Positions 8,237-19,531 of a DNA stretch of 64,000 nt are shown piece by piece; within the stretch, counting starts at the first letter, position 1, and each line of letters opens with the position of its first letter. The position numbers and the translations under genes are program-made. The DNA lies in assembly GCA_009783065.1 (NCBI GenBank), contig WRHV01000001.1, positions 1 through 64,000 on the forward strand, in the 5' to 3' direction. This DNA is from Betaproteobacteria bacterium (lineage in GTDB: Bacteria > Pseudomonadota > Gammaproteobacteria > Burkholderiales > Burkholderiaceae). The notes below the pieces were generated by a model that saw only the letters and a list, made by a program, of their open reading frames with translations, was not told the DNA's origin and did not search any database.

Positions 8237-8665
8237 GTGTTCCAGGGAGCGTCCTCCATTAGTCTCGATGCAAAAGGCCGGATTTCAATTCCGGCCCGGC
8301 ATCGTGATGCATTGTTGCTGCAATGCGAGGGGCGTGTCACGTTAACACGTCATCCGCATGGATGTCTGCTGTTTTTTCCGCGCTCTGTATGGGAAAGCCA
8401 CCGGGAACAAATTGCAGCATGGCCTATGTCGGCCAGGGCATGGCAACGCATCTTTTTGGGGAGTGCCTCTGATGTAGAAATGGATTCTGCTGGCCGGATT
8501 CTGATTTCGCCGGAATTACGCCAGGTGGCCGGATTAAAACGTGAAGTGATGTTGTTGGGCATGGCATCCCATTTCGAGATATGGGATGCCGAAAAGCTGA
8601 CTGAGAATGAAGCGGCGGCCATGGCGACAGGCATACCGGATGTATTACGGGATTTTTCATTTTAA
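8237..8665 (+). CDS. mraZ: Transcriptional regulator MraZ
   Basis: A 142-residue protein of two SpoVT/AbrB-like halves: [17 protein letters not shown] near residues 10-26, and [19 protein letters not shown] near 80-98. It is the first gene of the dcw cluster and autoregulates it by binding the GTG repeats upstream. Translation starts at GTG 8237 with AGAAGAGG just upstream; no ATG is available near the N-terminal [10 protein letters not shown]. rsmH follows with almost no gap. Confidence 0.95.
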   Translation: MFQGASSISLDAKGRISIPARHRDALLLQCEGRVTLTRHPHGCLLFFPRSVWESHREQIAAWPMSARAWQRIFLGSASDVEMDSAGRILISPELRQVAGLKREVMLLGMASHFEIWDAEKLTENEAAAMATGIPDVLRDFSF

Positions 8666-8686
8666 GTATCGTTGGGAGTAAGGGGA

Positions 8687-9640
8687 TTGCCGGATTTGAC
8701 CCACCATTCGGTGTTGCTGACGGAAGCAGTCGATGCGTTAGCCGTTCATGGAGAGCGAATGAATGGAATTTATCTTGACGGGACATTTGGGCGTGGTGGT
8801 CACAGCCGGCTGATTTTGGATAGGCTTGGGCAGAGTGGGCGTCTGATTGCTTTTGACAAGGATCCTCAGGCAGTGGCTGTGGCAAAAAAGATTAAAGATC
8901 CGCGTTTTGAGATTGTGCATACAAGTTTTGCCGATCTTGATGTGGTGCTTGATCAGCGTGGTATTAAAAAAATTGATGGCGTGTTGCTGGATTTGGGGAT
9001 TTCATCGCCGCAGGTGGAAGAAGCCGATCGCGGTTTCAGTTTTCGTTTGGATGGTCCGCTTGATATGCGTATGGATCCAACGCGCGGTATTTCTGCTGCG
9101 GGATGGCTGGCATCTGAGAGTGAGCAAAAAATTGCGGAGGTAATACGTGAATATGGGGAAGAACGGTTTGCTGTTCAGGTTGCAAAGGCGATTGCTGATG
9201 GCCGGTCAGCCGAGCCTATTATCGGGACGAAGCAGCTTGCCAGTATCGTGGCAAAGGCAGTTAAAACGCGCGAGAAAGGTAAGGATCCGGCAACGCGGAC
9301 CTTTCAGGCTATACGGATTTATGTCAACAAAGAACTTGAGGATCTGGAGATAGGATTAAAAAAGGCTTGGGGACGGCTCGCATTACACGGGAGAATAGCA
9401 GTGATCAGTTTTCATTCGCTGGAAGATCGGATCGTAAAGCGCTTTTTTGCTGAGAGATCGACGATCAGGCAGCCGGATCGCCGATTGCCGATCCGAGCGG
9501 CGGAATTACCGCGAGCTGATATGAAACTTCTGGGTAAGAGAAAACCGGTTCAGTCTGAAATTGATGCCAATCCCCGTGCACGTTCTGCTATCTTGCGTGT
9601 GGCTGAACGTGTCTCGTTTTCCGCAGGAGTTGTGGCATGA
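8687..9640 (+). CDS. rsmH: 16S rRNA (cytosine-1402 N4)-methyltransferase
   Basis: A SAM-dependent methyltransferase of about 317 residues, with [13 protein letters not shown] near the N-terminus, the SAM-binding [32 protein letters not shown] and [14 protein letters not shown]. It modifies C1402 in the ribosomal P site. No ATG or GTG fits the start. TTG 8687 has GGGAG eight bases upstream and gives [11 protein letters not shown], as in relatives; TTG 8672 would add five residues and TTG 8696 would remove three. Its stop overlaps the ftsL start. Confidence 0.93.
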   Translation: MPDLTHHSVLLTEAVDALAVHGERMNGIYLDGTFGRGGHSRLILDRLGQSGRLIAFDKDPQAVAVAKKIKDPRFEIVHTSFADLDVVLDQRGIKKIDGVLLDLGISSPQVEEADRGFSFRLDGPLDMRMDPTRGISAAGWLASESEQKIAEVIREYGEERFAVQVAKAIADGRSAEPIIGTKQLASIVAKAVKTREKGKDPATRTFQAIRIYVNKELEDLEIGLKKAWGRLALHGRIAVISFHSLEDRIVKRFFAERSTIRQPDRRLPIRAAELPRADMKLLGKRKPVQSEIDANPRARSAILRVAERVSFSAGVVA

Positions 9641-9912
9641 AAAGCGGATATTTGCAGATTGTTCTGGTTGTGGCGCTGGTTTTAAGTGCGCTGATGCTGG
9701 TGAGTGTGCGATATCAATCTCGCCGGCTTTTCGTCGAGCTGGAGTTTGAGCTGACACAGGCAAGGCAACTGGAAGTAGAGTGGTCCCAGTTGCAGCTTGA
9801 CCAGTCCAGTCTGGGAAAACATGCCCGTATTGAAGCGAGTGCCAAGCATGATTTGAATATGGTCCATGTAACACCAGCAAATACACGGTTCATGACGGTG
9901 ACGACAAAATGA
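9637..9912 (+). CDS. ftsL: Cell division protein FtsL
   Basis: A 91-residue bitopic inner membrane protein. A short cytoplasmic end precedes a helix at about residues 6-24 ([19 protein letters not shown]), then a periplasmic coiled coil ([19 protein letters not shown]) and the usual tail where [13 protein letters not shown] aligns with the family. With FtsB and FtsQ it forms the divisome activation complex. Four-base overlaps link it to both rsmH and ftsI. Confidence 0.93.
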   Translation: MKSGYLQIVLVVALVLSALMLVSVRYQSRRLFVELEFELTQARQLEVEWSQLQLDQSSLGKHARIEASAKHDLNMVHVTPANTRFMTVTTK

Positions 9913-11684
9913 TGCCTATGCTGAAAATTCCAGGAAATTTACGGGTTGCTGCGGCAAAAGGGGTGTCATTTTCTGAAACACCAGAGCTGAAAGTCAAGCT
10001 GTCAAAATGGCGTTCGCACATGGTCCTGTTTTTTCTCTTTTTGATTTTCATGTGTTTGATTGCCCGTGCGCTTTGGTTGCAGGTGTTGTCAACCGAGTTT
10101 TTGCAAAAGCAAGGCGAATCGCGCTATGCGCGTACCCTGGAGTTGCCTGCTACACGCGGCAAAATAACGGATCGTGACGGGACGGTGCTGGCTTCCAGTA
10201 TTCCAGTTAGGGCGATATGGGCAATACCGGATGACGTGTTGTCGCAACCTAAGGAAAAGTTAAGTGACCTTGCCAGATTGCTTGGCATGAGTGAAAAGAG
10301 CCTTTACGGGCGGTTGGATTCGGATCGTGCTTTTGTCTATCTCAAACGACAAGTTGAAATGGATGTGGCAGACGCCATTCTTAAGCTTGGCATAAAAGGG
10401 GTCCAGACGCGGGAGGAATACAAGCGTTATTATCCGGAAGGGGATGTGATGTCCCATATTGTCGGATTTACCAATGTGGAAGATATCGGGCAGGAAGGGA
10501 TAGAACTGGCGTCCCAGAAAATGCTTTCAGGCGTCACTGGAAGCCGTCGCGTGATCAAGGATCGTCTCGGCAATATTGTGGAAGATTTGCGGGCAGTCAA
10601 GGAACCCAGGGACGGTAGTAATTTGGCCTTATCCATCGATAGCAGTATTCAGTATATCGCTTACAAACAGCTCAAAGAAGCTGTGGAGCGAAATAAGGCC
10701 AAGGCTGGTGCTGCTGTTGTACTTGATATCCGGACGGGCGAGATTTTGGCATTAACGAATCTTCCCAGTTATAACCCGAATGACCGTGAAAAACTGAAAG
10801 GGAGCCACCTTCGCAATCGGGCATTGACCGATACCTATGAACCTGGTTCCACATTGAAACCCTTTACAGTTGCGCTGGCTCTGGAAAAGGAATATATCAC
10901 GCCTCAAACCAAGATTCAGACCGCTCCGGGAAAAATGGTTGTCGGTAATGCCACAATCGGTGATGCCCATCCACACGGTTTGCTGACAATTTCACAGGTG
11001 ATCGAAAAGTCGTCTAATGTGGGGACAGCCAAAGTGGCATTAGGTATGAAACCAAAGGAGATGTGGGAAATGTTTACCACATTGGGTTTTGGACAACAGC
11101 CGGATTTCGGTTTTCCAGGTACGACGGCCGGACGTGTCCGGCCATATAAATCCTGGCAACCTGTTGAGCAGGCGACGATGAGTTATGGTCATGGCATTTC
11201 GGTTTCGCTGATGCAGATTGCGCGTTCATACATGGTTTTTGCCCGAAATGGAGACATGGTTCCGCTTTCACTCGTACGCATCGATGAAGCGCCTGCCGGT
11301 CGCCAGATCATATCTGAAAAGACAGCACGATCCGTCCGGAATATGCTGGAAATGGCTGCTGGTCCTAGTGGAACGGCTCCCAGGGCACAAGTGCCGGGGT
11401 ATCGGGTTGCCGGAAAGACCGGGACAACACACAAAATTGAGGGTGGAAAATATGTCAAAAAGTATGTCGCCTCATTTGTTGGTTTTGCACCGGCTTCTGA
11501 TCCTCGAATCATTGTCGCCGTTATGATTGATGAGCCTTCCGGCGGACAGTATTTTGGCGGGGTGGTTGCTGCGCCTGTTTTTTCAAGGATTGTGGCTAAT
11601 GCACTGAGAATTTTGAATGTCACGCCAGATTCATCTGTGACGAATATTGTTATCCCGCAGGACGGACCGATGGAGAGCATATGA
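9909..11684 (+). CDS. ftsI: Septal peptidoglycan transpeptidase PBP3
   Basis: A 591-residue class B penicillin-binding protein. The membrane anchor is at about residues 38-60, followed by the pedestal domain starting LPATRGKITDRDG (79-91). The transpeptidase motifs are intact: S314-T-L-K317, SSN (368-370) and KTG (503-505). It cross-links septal peptidoglycan together with the glycosyltransferase FtsW. The second ATG at 9912 is an equally possible start. The start overlaps ftsL by four bases and the stop overlaps murE by four. Confidence 0.96.
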   Translation: MMPMLKIPGNLRVAAAKGVSFSETPELKVKLSKWRSHMVLFFLFLIFMCLIARALWLQVLSTEFLQKQGESRYARTLELPATRGKITDRDGTVLASSIPVRAIWAIPDDVLSQPKEKLSDLARLLGMSEKSLYGRLDSDRAFVYLKRQVEMDVADAILKLGIKGVQTREEYKRYYPEGDVMSHIVGFTNVEDIGQEGIELASQKMLSGVTGSRRVIKDRLGNIVEDLRAVKEPRDGSNLALSIDSSIQYIAYKQLKEAVERNKAKAGAAVVLDIRTGEILALTNLPSYNPNDREKLKGSHLRNRALTDTYEPGSTLKPFTVALALEKEYITPQTKIQTAPGKMVVGNATIGDAHPHGLLTISQVIEKSSNVGTAKVALGMKPKEMWEMFTTLGFGQQPDFGFPGTTAGRVRPYKSWQPVEQATMSYGHGISVSLMQIARSYMVFARNGDMVPLSLVRIDEAPAGRQIISEKTARSVRNMLEMAAGPSGTAPRAQVPGYRVAGKTGTTHKIEGGKYVKKYVASFVGFAPASDPRIIVAVMIDEPSGGQYFGGVVAAPVFSRIVANALRILNVTPDSSVTNIVIPQDGPMESI

Positions 11685-13201
11685 TGTCCGAGGCTGCACA
11701 GACCAAGGTCATTTCGACATGGCTCAGTCAGACATGTTTTGCTGGTGATCTTTTTTCGGATTCGCGTGACATTGCGCAATCCGGCAAAGATGCGGTTTTC
11801 TTCGCTTATCAGGATGGTTCAACTGACGGACGGAACTATATACCCCATGCCATCGAAAACGGCGCCAAGGCAGTTATTTATGAAGCAGCAGGCTTTGATT
11901 GGAAAGAAGAGTGGAACGTCCCGCATCTATCAGTCAAGGGGTTAAGAGAGCTGGCTGGTCCGGTTGCGGATGCCTATTATAACCATCCCTCATCTTCCAT
12001 GTTTGTGGTTGCGGTAACAGGCACCAATGGCAAAACTTCCTGTACGCAATGGATTGGGAGCGCCTTATCCCGTTTCGGGAAGAAAACAGCTGTTATCGGC
12101 ACATTGGGCATTGTTATTTTCGAACAAGGCGAAGCAGGGATACCGGAAATAACGGGTTATACCACGCCCGATCAAATCCAGTTGCAGAGAAGACTGGCTA
12201 TGCTTCGCCAATCCGGTGTTTCCTGTATTGCGATAGAAGCATCTTCCATTGGGATTGAAGAAGGACGGCTCAACGGCTTGAGTATCGATGTCGTGCTGTA
12301 TACCAATTTTACGCGGGATCATCTGGATTATCACAGGGATATGGCGTCTTATGAGGCAGCCAAGCGAAAATTGTTTGATTGGCCTGGGCTAAAGTGTGCC
12401 GTGATGAATCTGGATGATGCCAAAGGCAGGGAGTGGGCATCATCTCTTGATGGCAAATTGGAATTGCTGGGTTATACGATTAAAGGGGAAAATGCGGAAA
12501 ACATGCCGGTATTGAGTGCGACGGAAATTCAGTCGTACATGAATAAAACGGCATTCCTTGTCGAGTCGCCTTACGGCAAATCCCGAGTCCGGACGCAGCT
12601 TGTCGGCAAATTCAATGTTAGCAATGTTCTTGGTGTGCTTGGCGTATTGCTCATGCAGGGTATTGAATGGAAAGCGGCGGTTTCAGTGCTTTCAGAATTA
12701 CAGCCGCCGCCGGGCCGCATGCAGTCGCTAGGCGGACAGGATGCGCCGCTTATTGTGATTGATTATGCCCATACGCCTGATGCACTGGAAAAGGGGTTGG
12801 AGGCATTGCGTATGGTTGCGGATGACCGTAAGGGAGAGCTGTGGTGTGTTTTTGGATGCGGAGGCGATCGTGACAAAGGTAAACGCAAGGATATGGGATG
12901 TTCAGCTGAAATGGCAGATCATATTATTGTGACGAGTGATAATCCGCGGAGTGAAGAGCCACTGAAAATCATTAGAGATATTCTGTCCGGCATGACGAAG
13001 CCTGTTCTTACCATAGAAGACAGAGCTTCTGCGATTCTCCAGGCTGTGAAGCACGCATCGGCGAATGATGTGATCTTTCTCGCAGGAAAAGGACATGAAA
13101 CCTATCAGGAAGTGATGGGAATAAAACAGCCGTTTGTGGATGCTGATCATGCTGCTTTGGCGCTGGCTACTTTTAAAGCCATGCAAAAAGGAATCTTATG
13201 A
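11681..13201 (+). CDS. murE: UDP-MurNAc-L-Ala-D-Glu:meso-diaminopimelate ligase
   Basis: A 506-residue Mur ligase that adds the third residue of the stem peptide. The ATP-binding GTNGKTS is at 114-120. DYAHTPDALEKGL and GCGGDRDKGKR mark the C-terminal domain. The sequence SDNPRSEEP near residue 415 contains DNPR, the signature for meso-diaminopimelate rather than lysine, as expected for a Gram-negative. It overlaps ftsI and murF by four bases each. Confidence 0.96.
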   Translation: MMSEAAQTKVISTWLSQTCFAGDLFSDSRDIAQSGKDAVFFAYQDGSTDGRNYIPHAIENGAKAVIYEAAGFDWKEEWNVPHLSVKGLRELAGPVADAYYNHPSSSMFVVAVTGTNGKTSCTQWIGSALSRFGKKTAVIGTLGIVIFEQGEAGIPEITGYTTPDQIQLQRRLAMLRQSGVSCIAIEASSIGIEEGRLNGLSIDVVLYTNFTRDHLDYHRDMASYEAAKRKLFDWPGLKCAVMNLDDAKGREWASSLDGKLELLGYTIKGENAENMPVLSATEIQSYMNKTAFLVESPYGKSRVRTQLVGKFNVSNVLGVLGVLLMQGIEWKAAVSVLSELQPPPGRMQSLGGQDAPLIVIDYAHTPDALEKGLEALRMVADDRKGELWCVFGCGGDRDKGKRKDMGCSAEMADHIIVTSDNPRSEEPLKIIRDILSGMTKPVLTIEDRASAILQAVKHASANDVIFLAGKGHETYQEVMGIKQPFVDADHAALALATFKAMQKGIL

Positions 13202-14550
13202 AGACGAGCATCAGTGAAATCCAAAAATGGGTTCCCGGCAGCCGTGCGCAGGGAGACGCTGTTTTTGAGGGCGTTTCTACTGATAGCCGGACGGCGGGCA
13301 GAGGGAATCTTTTTGTTGCCCTTCGTGGAGACAGCTTTGATGCACATGATTTTTTATCTGAAGTACCCGCTAAGGGCGTTGCCGCTGTCGTGGCCGAACG
13401 CCTGCCTGCCGATTTTTCATTGCCTGCCCTACTAGTCGAGGATAGCCGTTTGGCTTTGGGTGAAATGGCCAGGCATTGGCGAAAACAATTTTCCTTGCCC
13501 GTTATTGGCGTAACCGGCAGCAATGGTAAGACGACTGTCAAGGAAATGATTGCCGCTATTTTAAGAGTGGCCTATGGAGAGGCTTTTTTGGCGACAGCAG
13601 GCAACCTGAATAATGAAATTGGTGTGCCGCAGACACTTTTCCGTCTGGATGCCAGGCATCGTGCGGCGGTGGTCGAGCTGGGCATGAATCATCCCGGGGA
13701 AATTGCGTATCTGGCTGCTATCGCGCAGCCGACGGTTGGGCTGGTCAATAATGCGCAACGGGAACATCAGGAGTTTATGGTTAATGTCCAGGCTGTTGCC
13801 AAAGAGAATGGCAGCGTGATCCGCATGTTGCCATTGGATGGTGTGGCCGTATTTCCGGCAGAGGACCTGTTTTCGGAATTGTGGGAAGCGTATGCAAAGG
13901 AAAAAGGCATGCGCAGGACAATCACTTTTGGTTTTGGGGAAAAGGCGGTTGTAAAGGGACAGTACGATCAAAATGCCAACAAGCTGGATATCAGAATAGC
14001 CGAGGTGTTCATAGCCGTACAACTCTCCGTTATAGGTAAACACAATGCGCATAATGCGCTGGCAGCCGTGGCTTGTTGCCATGCCATCGGCATAGAAGCT
14101 GATGTGATCCGGCGCGGATTGGAAGCTTTTTTGCCGGTGAATGGGCGGCTTCAGTTTAAGACGGCGGCTAATGGCGCAAGGTTGATTGATGACACTTATA
14201 ATGCGAACCCGGATTCGGTTTTGGCTGCGATAGACGTGCTCGCTCAAGCTAACGCTCCCCGTGTGCTGGTTTTGGGAGATATGGGTGAAGTCGGCGATCA
14301 GGGGCTGCGTTTTCATGAAGAAGTTGGTGACTACGCCCGGGCAAAAGGGGTTGACTATTTTTATGCGTTTGGTGATCTGGCCCGATATGCTGCCAGCGCC
14401 TATGGTGCAGGAGCGCGGCATTTTGAAGATGTGGCGCAGTTAGTGAAAAGCCTGCGGGAAGTTGCGATACCGTCATCAACTATCCTGGTAAAAGGGTCGC
14501 GCTTTATGAAGATGGAACGCGTCGTTAATAATTTAATAGAGAAAAGATAA
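13198..14550 (+). CDS. murF: UDP-MurNAc-tripeptide:D-Ala-D-Ala ligase
   Basis: A 450-residue Mur ligase that adds D-alanyl-D-alanine to make the cytoplasmic pentapeptide precursor. Its ATP site GSNGKTT is at 107-113; [10 protein letters not shown] and VLGDMGEVG are typical central and C-terminal motifs. The N-terminus [18 protein letters not shown] is the family's UDP-binding domain. It overlaps murE by four bases and is 11 bases from mraY. Its substrate D-Ala-D-Ala is supplied by Ddl from the same cluster. Confidence 0.96.
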   Translation: MKTSISEIQKWVPGSRAQGDAVFEGVSTDSRTAGRGNLFVALRGDSFDAHDFLSEVPAKGVAAVVAERLPADFSLPALLVEDSRLALGEMARHWRKQFSLPVIGVTGSNGKTTVKEMIAAILRVAYGEAFLATAGNLNNEIGVPQTLFRLDARHRAAVVELGMNHPGEIAYLAAIAQPTVGLVNNAQREHQEFMVNVQAVAKENGSVIRMLPLDGVAVFPAEDLFSELWEAYAKEKGMRRTITFGFGEKAVVKGQYDQNANKLDIRIAEVFIAVQLSVIGKHNAHNALAAVACCHAIGIEADVIRRGLEAFLPVNGRLQFKTAANGARLIDDTYNANPDSVLAAIDVLAQANAPRVLVLGDMGEVGDQGLRFHEEVGDYARAKGVDYFYAFGDLARYAASAYGAGARHFEDVAQLVKSLREVAIPSSTILVKGSRFMKMERVVNNLIEKR

Positions 14551-14561
14551 GGGATAAACGG

Positions 14562-15731
14562 ATGCTGCATTGGCTGGCACAACAATTTGTTCAGGATTTC
14601 GGTTGGTTAAGAATCTTTGGATACATTACCTTCCGTGCGGTATTCGCTTCGCTTACGGCATTGACGATAGGATTAATTGCCGGACCTGCTGTTATCCGTA
14701 TGCTGACCCGCCTTAAAGTGGGACAGGCTGTGCGGCAGGATGGGCCTCAGACCCATCTGGCTAAATCCGGTACGCCAACCATGGGCGGTTTGCTCATTTT
14801 GATTGGCATTGGCATATCCACTTTACTGTGGTGTGATCTTTCCAACCGTTTCATCTGGGTGGTGCTGATTGTCACATTGGGATACGGCGCCATCGGCTGG
14901 GTCGATGATTACCGTAAGGTGGTTTACAAAAATCCAAAGGGCATGTCGTCAAAAGAAAAGTATTTCTGGCAGTCCTTGATTGGTATTCTTGCTGCGGTCT
15001 ACTTGGCTTTTTCTGTGTCCGGACGAAGCAATATGGAAGTATGGAATCTGTTTGTGGAATGGATTCGCTCCGGCCTGGACGCAGATTTGCCTGCCAAGGC
15101 TGATCTGATCGTGCCGTTTTTCAAGACGGTGAGTTATCCGCTGGGTGTCTGGGGATTTATCGCGCTGACTTATTTTGTTATCGTGGGCACCAGCAATGCG
15201 GTGAATCTGACAGATGGACTCGACGGATTGGCTATTATGCCGACCATTATGGTAGGAACAGCGTTGGGTGTCTTTGCTTATCTGACAGGTAATTTTACAT
15301 ATGCGCATTATCTGTTTATTCCCTATATCTCCGGTGCAGGCGAGCTGCTGATTTTTTGTGGTGCGATGGCAGGCGCCGGGCTGGCTTTTCTTTGGTTCAA
15401 TGCTTACCCGGCCCAGATGTTCATGGGTGATGTGGGCGCACTAGCCTTAGGCGGAGCGCTTGGCACGATTGCTGTTATCGTCAGGCAGGAAATTGTGCTT
15501 TTTATCATGGGCGGCATTTTTGTGGCTGAGACGGTTTCCGTCATGATGCAGGTCCTGTTTTTTAAATACACGAAGAAACGATATGGTGTGGGTCGCCGCA
15601 TTTTCCTGATGGCGCCGTTGCACCATCATTTTGAACAAAAGGGCTGGAAAGAGACGCAGGTCGTTGTGCGTTTCTGGATTATTACGATGATGCTGGTTCT
15701 TCTGGGATTGTCTACATTGAAATTGCGCTGA
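14562..15731 (+). CDS. mraY: Phospho-MurNAc-pentapeptide translocase (lipid I synthase)
   Basis: A 389-residue polytopic membrane enzyme that transfers phospho-MurNAc-pentapeptide to undecaprenyl phosphate. Signature segments are the N-terminal [20 protein letters not shown] with catalytic aspartates, [25 protein letters not shown] and [10 protein letters not shown] near the C-terminus. About ten membrane helices are evident. It follows murF by 11 bases and precedes murD by one. Confidence 0.97.
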   Translation: MLHWLAQQFVQDFGWLRIFGYITFRAVFASLTALTIGLIAGPAVIRMLTRLKVGQAVRQDGPQTHLAKSGTPTMGGLLILIGIGISTLLWCDLSNRFIWVVLIVTLGYGAIGWVDDYRKVVYKNPKGMSSKEKYFWQSLIGILAAVYLAFSVSGRSNMEVWNLFVEWIRSGLDADLPAKADLIVPFFKTVSYPLGVWGFIALTYFVIVGTSNAVNLTDGLDGLAIMPTIMVGTALGVFAYLTGNFTYAHYLFIPYISGAGELLIFCGAMAGAGLAFLWFNAYPAQMFMGDVGALALGGALGTIAVIVRQEIVLFIMGGIFVAETVSVMMQVLFFKYTKKRYGVGRRIFLMAPLHHHFEQKGWKETQVVVRFWIITMMLVLLGLSTLKLR

Positions 15732-15732
15732 T

Positions 15733-17226
15733 ATGGATTACACGGGAAAAAAGGCACTTGTACTAGGGCTTGGCGAGTCAGGCTTGGCAATGGCGCGCTG
15801 GTTTGCGCGCTGTGGTGCTTTTGTGCGTGTGGCCGATACGCGCAGCCATCCGGAGAAGCTCACTGTCCTGCAAAAAGAAATACCGGCCGCCGAGTTTAGA
15901 GGAGGGCCATTTTTAGCCGGCCTGCTTGATGACGTGGATATGATTGCCGTTAGCCCGGGACTCATACCCAGCCGGGATCTTGCCGAAATTATGCCGGCAG
16001 CAAATGCAAAAGATATTCCACTCTGGAGCGAGATAGAGCTTTTCGCGCAAGCGCTTGCCAGTTTGCAAAAAGAAAAGGATTACAGGCCAAGTGTCATTGC
16101 GATAACGGGTACCAATGGCAAGACAACCGTGACCAGCTTGACCGGCAGGATGTGTGCCAGAGCGGGTAAAGCGGTAAAGGTAGCCGGTAATATTAGCCCT
16201 GCCGTGCTGGATGTCTTGCGTGAATCGCTGGATAGGCAGCAGTTGCCTGATATCTGGGTATTGGAATTATCCAGCTTTCAGTTATGGCGTACATACAGCT
16301 TGAATGCGGATGTGGCAACGGTGTTGAACATAACGCAGGATCATCTGGATTGGCATGAAAATCTGGAAGCTTATGCTGATGCTAAAAAACGCATATTCGG
16401 GGCATCAACAATCCGTGTTTTGAACCGGGATGACGGTTTGGTGATGGGGATGGCATCTCCGGATAAACGCATCGTGACATTTGGTTTGGACAAGCCGGTT
16501 AAGGCATATGATTTTGGCATCCATGACAGTCATGGAATGGCGTGGCTGTGTGTTGTGAAAACACGTGAGACAGAGGAAACGGGAAAACAGAAAAACGCTT
16601 CTTTGCCGCCGGAGCTGTATATCCAGGATCTGATGCCGGCTGGGGCGCTCCGGATTCGAGGACGGCATAATGCAAGCAATGCGCTTGCGGCTTTAGCGCT
16701 TTGTCGTGCTATTGGTCTTCCATTGGCGCCGCTGCTGCACGCTCTCAAAGAATACAGCGGTGAGCCGCATCGTGTTGAACCGGTTTTGACGGTATCCGGT
16801 GTGAGTTACATTGATGACAGCAAAGGAACGAATGTCGGCGCAACGGTTGCGGCGGTGGAAGGGTTGGGGGTTGAAAAAGAGGGTGACAAACGTCTTTTCC
16901 TGATTGCAGGCGGTGACGGTAAGGATCAGGATTTCAGTCCACTTGCGTTGCCGGTTTCAAAATATGTTCATACCGTCCTTTTGATCGGGAAAGATGCGGG
17001 TGTGATTGAAAAGGCCTTGGAAGGAAGTGGGGCGACGCTGGTTTTATGCGAGTCGCTAAAAAGGGCTGTGAACCATGCGGCGAAAATGGCGAAAGAGGGG
17101 GATGTGGTTCTATTGTCGCCAGCCTGCGCCAGTATGGATATGTTCAGAAATTATGCGCACAGGGCAGAAGTATTTGTTTCGGAAGTCAGGGAAATTGCGC
17201 TGTCTCGTGGTGAGGTGGCGGCATGA
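15733..17226 (+). CDS. murD: UDP-MurNAc-L-Ala:D-glutamate ligase
   Basis: A 497-residue Mur ligase that adds D-glutamate. It has an N-terminal nucleotide-binding fold ([14 protein letters not shown]), the ATP loop GTNGKTT at 126-132, and [10 protein letters not shown] plus [12 protein letters not shown] in the C-terminal domain. It is somewhat longer than the E. coli enzyme; extra residues lie around [15 protein letters not shown] near 275-290. It overlaps ftsW by four bases. Confidence 0.95.
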   Translation: MDYTGKKALVLGLGESGLAMARWFARCGAFVRVADTRSHPEKLTVLQKEIPAAEFRGGPFLAGLLDDVDMIAVSPGLIPSRDLAEIMPAANAKDIPLWSEIELFAQALASLQKEKDYRPSVIAITGTNGKTTVTSLTGRMCARAGKAVKVAGNISPAVLDVLRESLDRQQLPDIWVLELSSFQLWRTYSLNADVATVLNITQDHLDWHENLEAYADAKKRIFGASTIRVLNRDDGLVMGMASPDKRIVTFGLDKPVKAYDFGIHDSHGMAWLCVVKTRETEETGKQKNASLPPELYIQDLMPAGALRIRGRHNASNALAALALCRAIGLPLAPLLHALKEYSGEPHRVEPVLTVSGVSYIDDSKGTNVGATVAAVEGLGVEKEGDKRLFLIAGGDGKDQDFSPLALPVSKYVHTVLLIGKDAGVIEKALEGSGATLVLCESLKRAVNHAAKMAKEGDVVLLSPACASMDMFRNYAHRAEVFVSEVREIALSRGEVAA

Positions 17227-18440
17227 ATAAGGTGAGAAGACTGTTTGATGTATTTCCTGGTTTTAGTCTGAAGCCACTGTCTTTTGAGCAGCGCTCAAAG
17301 ATGATGCATTTCGACCGGCATTTGCTGGGCGTGATAATGATTCTGATGCTGCTGGGATTGGTCATGGTTTATTCAGCTTCGATCGCTTTGCCGGATTCGC
17401 CGAAGTACGCCAACTACAAGCCGACCCATTTTCTCTTCCGGCAATGTGTTTTCATCATGATGGGGTTGTGCGCTGGTTTGGTTGTGTCTCGCATTCCCAT
17501 TCATTTTTGGCAGAAATACGCCCCTCACCTTTTTGTACTAACCCTGTTTTTGCTGGTGCTGGTACTGATTCCCGGTATTGGAAAAGGCGTGAACGGCGCA
17601 CGCCGGTGGTTGCCGTTCAAGATATTCAATTTGCAGCCTTCCGAGCTGATGAAACTGTTTATCGTTTTATATGCTGCTGATTACACCGTCCGCAAACAGA
17701 CTGTGATGAAAAAGCTGAGCAAGGGCTTTTTGCCGATGGCCAGTGCACTCGGATTCATTGGCCTGTTGCTGTTACTGGAGCCGGATCTGGGCGCGCTGGT
17801 TGTTATCGTTGCCATCGCTATGGGCATTCTTTTCCTTGGCGGTTTTAATGGGGTCTGGTTTTTCGGGATTGTCACGACACTGGTTGGGATATTCAGTGCG
17901 GTCATCATGCTTTCCCCCTGGCGCAGAGAAAGGATTTTTGCTTATCTGGATCCATGGGATGGCGCAAACGCATTAGGCAAGGCCTATCAGCTTTCCCATT
18001 CGCTGATTGCTTTTGGGCGTGGTGAAGTGTTTGGTGTGGGACTGGGCGGTAGTGTGGAAAAACTGCATTATTTGCCTGAGGCACATACGGATTTTTTGCT
18101 GGCTGTTATCGGGGAGGAATTCGGTTTTGCTGGTGTTGTTGTGGTTGTACTGCTTTTTTACTGGCTTATCAAGCGGGCATTTGATATTGGCAGGCAGGCC
18201 ATCGCGATGGACCGGATTTTTGCCGGATTGGTTGCGCAAGGTATTGCCGTGTGGATTGGTATTCAGACATTTATCAATATGGGCGTCAATCTGGGGCTTT
18301 TGCCGACAAAGGGATTAACGTTGCCTTTGATGAGTTATGGCGGTTCCGGGATTCTGATCAACTGTATCGGTCTGGCGATTCTTTTGCGGGTGGATTATGA
18401 AAACCGCCAGATCATGCGGGGAAGGCGGACTCATGAATAA
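17223..18440 (+). CDS. ftsW: Septal peptidoglycan glycosyltransferase
   Basis: A 405-residue SEDS-family membrane protein with about ten helices. Typical sequences are [35 protein letters not shown], the family Asp in [11 protein letters not shown], and [13 protein letters not shown] near the C-terminus. With FtsI it polymerises septal glycan from lipid II. A cytoplasmic N-terminal extension of about 35 residues precedes the first helix. Its end overlaps the start of murG by eight bases. Confidence 0.96.
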   Translation: MNKVRRLFDVFPGFSLKPLSFEQRSKMMHFDRHLLGVIMILMLLGLVMVYSASIALPDSPKYANYKPTHFLFRQCVFIMMGLCAGLVVSRIPIHFWQKYAPHLFVLTLFLLVLVLIPGIGKGVNGARRWLPFKIFNLQPSELMKLFIVLYAADYTVRKQTVMKKLSKGFLPMASALGFIGLLLLLEPDLGALVVIVAIAMGILFLGGFNGVWFFGIVTTLVGIFSAVIMLSPWRRERIFAYLDPWDGANALGKAYQLSHSLIAFGRGEVFGVGLGGSVEKLHYLPEAHTDFLLAVIGEEFGFAGVVVVVLLFYWLIKRAFDIGRQAIAMDRIFAGLVAQGIAVWIGIQTFINMGVNLGLLPTKGLTLPLMSYGGSGILINCIGLAILLRVDYENRQIMRGRRTHE

Positions 18441-19521
18441 GCAAAAGCGGCTTCTGATTATGGCGGCAGGTACGGGCGGACATATCTTCCCGGGGCTTGC
18501 CATTGCTCGCACCATGCGCGAAAGGGGATGGCAAATTACTTGGCTGGGTACACGTCACGGTATGGAAACCACGCTGGTGCCGGCTCAGGGAATCGAGCTG
18601 GACAGCATTGATTTTGCAGGTTTGCGCGGCAAAGGATTGATGCATACGGTTACAGGAGGTGTCAAGTTGCTGACAAGTATGGCGTCCTGTCTCAATATCA
18701 TGCGCCGCCGCAAGCCGGATTTGGTTCTTGGCATGGGAGGGTATGTGACTGTACCGGGCGGTTTCGCTTGCCGAGTCATGGGAGTGCCGCTTGTTCTTGT
18801 CAATGCAGATGCCGGGCTGTTGCTTTCGAATAAAACACTGTTGCCTGTCGCAAAACGGATTCTGTTCGGTTTCCCGGCTGATCCGGCTGCCATGACGGAG
18901 AAGGGTGTGTTGACGGGGAATCCTGTCCGGTATGAAATTGCTTCTTTGCCTGAACCGGAAAGCCGTTACGCGCAAAGGAGCGGGCCGTTGAATGTACTGG
19001 TAATCGGGGGGAGCCTGGGCGCACATGCGTTGAATGAATGTGTTCCTTATGCGCTGGCCGCCTTGCCGTCGGATGTCCGGCCAAGGGTGGTGCACCAGAC
19101 AGGTAAGGAACATTCAGCTCGTGTTCGGCGGGCTTACATGGCAGTACAGGTTGAGGCGGATGTCGTAGAGTTTATTGATGATATGGCAGCGAGGTATGCC
19201 GGTACGGACTTGGTAATTTGCCGGGCGGGAGCCATTACCGTTTCCGAATTAACGGCAGCAGGGTTAGCCAGCATCCTGGTGCCGTTTATTGCTTCCAGCA
19301 CATCGCACCAGCGTGATAATGCAACCTACATGGCAGCGCATCGGGCGGCTATCCATTTACCGCAAGGCGAGCTGACACCGGAGCGCCTGGCCTCCATGTT
19401 GCGTGAGATAACGAGGGAGCAATGCCTGACGATGGCTAAGGCGGCTTATGCTCTTGGCCGGCGTGATGCGAATGAACGTATTGCGGATGAATTGGAACGT
19501 GTTGCGAACGCAACCATTTGA
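18433..19521 (+). CDS. murG: Undecaprenyl-PP-MurNAc-pentapeptide GlcNAc transferase
   Basis: A GT-B glycosyltransferase of 362 residues that converts lipid I to lipid II on the inner face of the membrane. The glycine-rich N-terminal [12 protein letters not shown] and [11 protein letters not shown] are the lipid I-binding loops; [16 protein letters not shown] binds UDP-GlcNAc. ATG 18433 is chosen because it places [11 protein letters not shown] at the usual distance from the start; the open frame extends 12 codons further upstream inside ftsW. It overlaps ftsW by eight bases. Confidence 0.95.
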   Translation: MNKQKRLLIMAAGTGGHIFPGLAIARTMRERGWQITWLGTRHGMETTLVPAQGIELDSIDFAGLRGKGLMHTVTGGVKLLTSMASCLNIMRRRKPDLVLGMGGYVTVPGGFACRVMGVPLVLVNADAGLLLSNKTLLPVAKRILFGFPADPAAMTEKGVLTGNPVRYEIASLPEPESRYAQRSGPLNVLVIGGSLGAHALNECVPYALAALPSDVRPRVVHQTGKEHSARVRRAYMAVQVEADVVEFIDDMAARYAGTDLVICRAGAITVSELTAAGLASILVPFIASSTSHQRDNATYMAAHRAAIHLPQGELTPERLASMLREITREQCLTMAKAAYALGRRDANERIADELERVANATI

Positions 19522-19531
19522 TTGAGCAAGT

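Noticed and set aside
8121..8345. 74-codon open frame upstream of and overlapping mraZ
   Set aside because: It starts in the promoter and crosses the MraZ boxes; mraZ in the other frame has clear family motifs.
13561..14421. 286-codon open frame antisense to murF
   Set aside because: Long but entirely opposite a normal murF whose motifs are intact; no recognisable domain.
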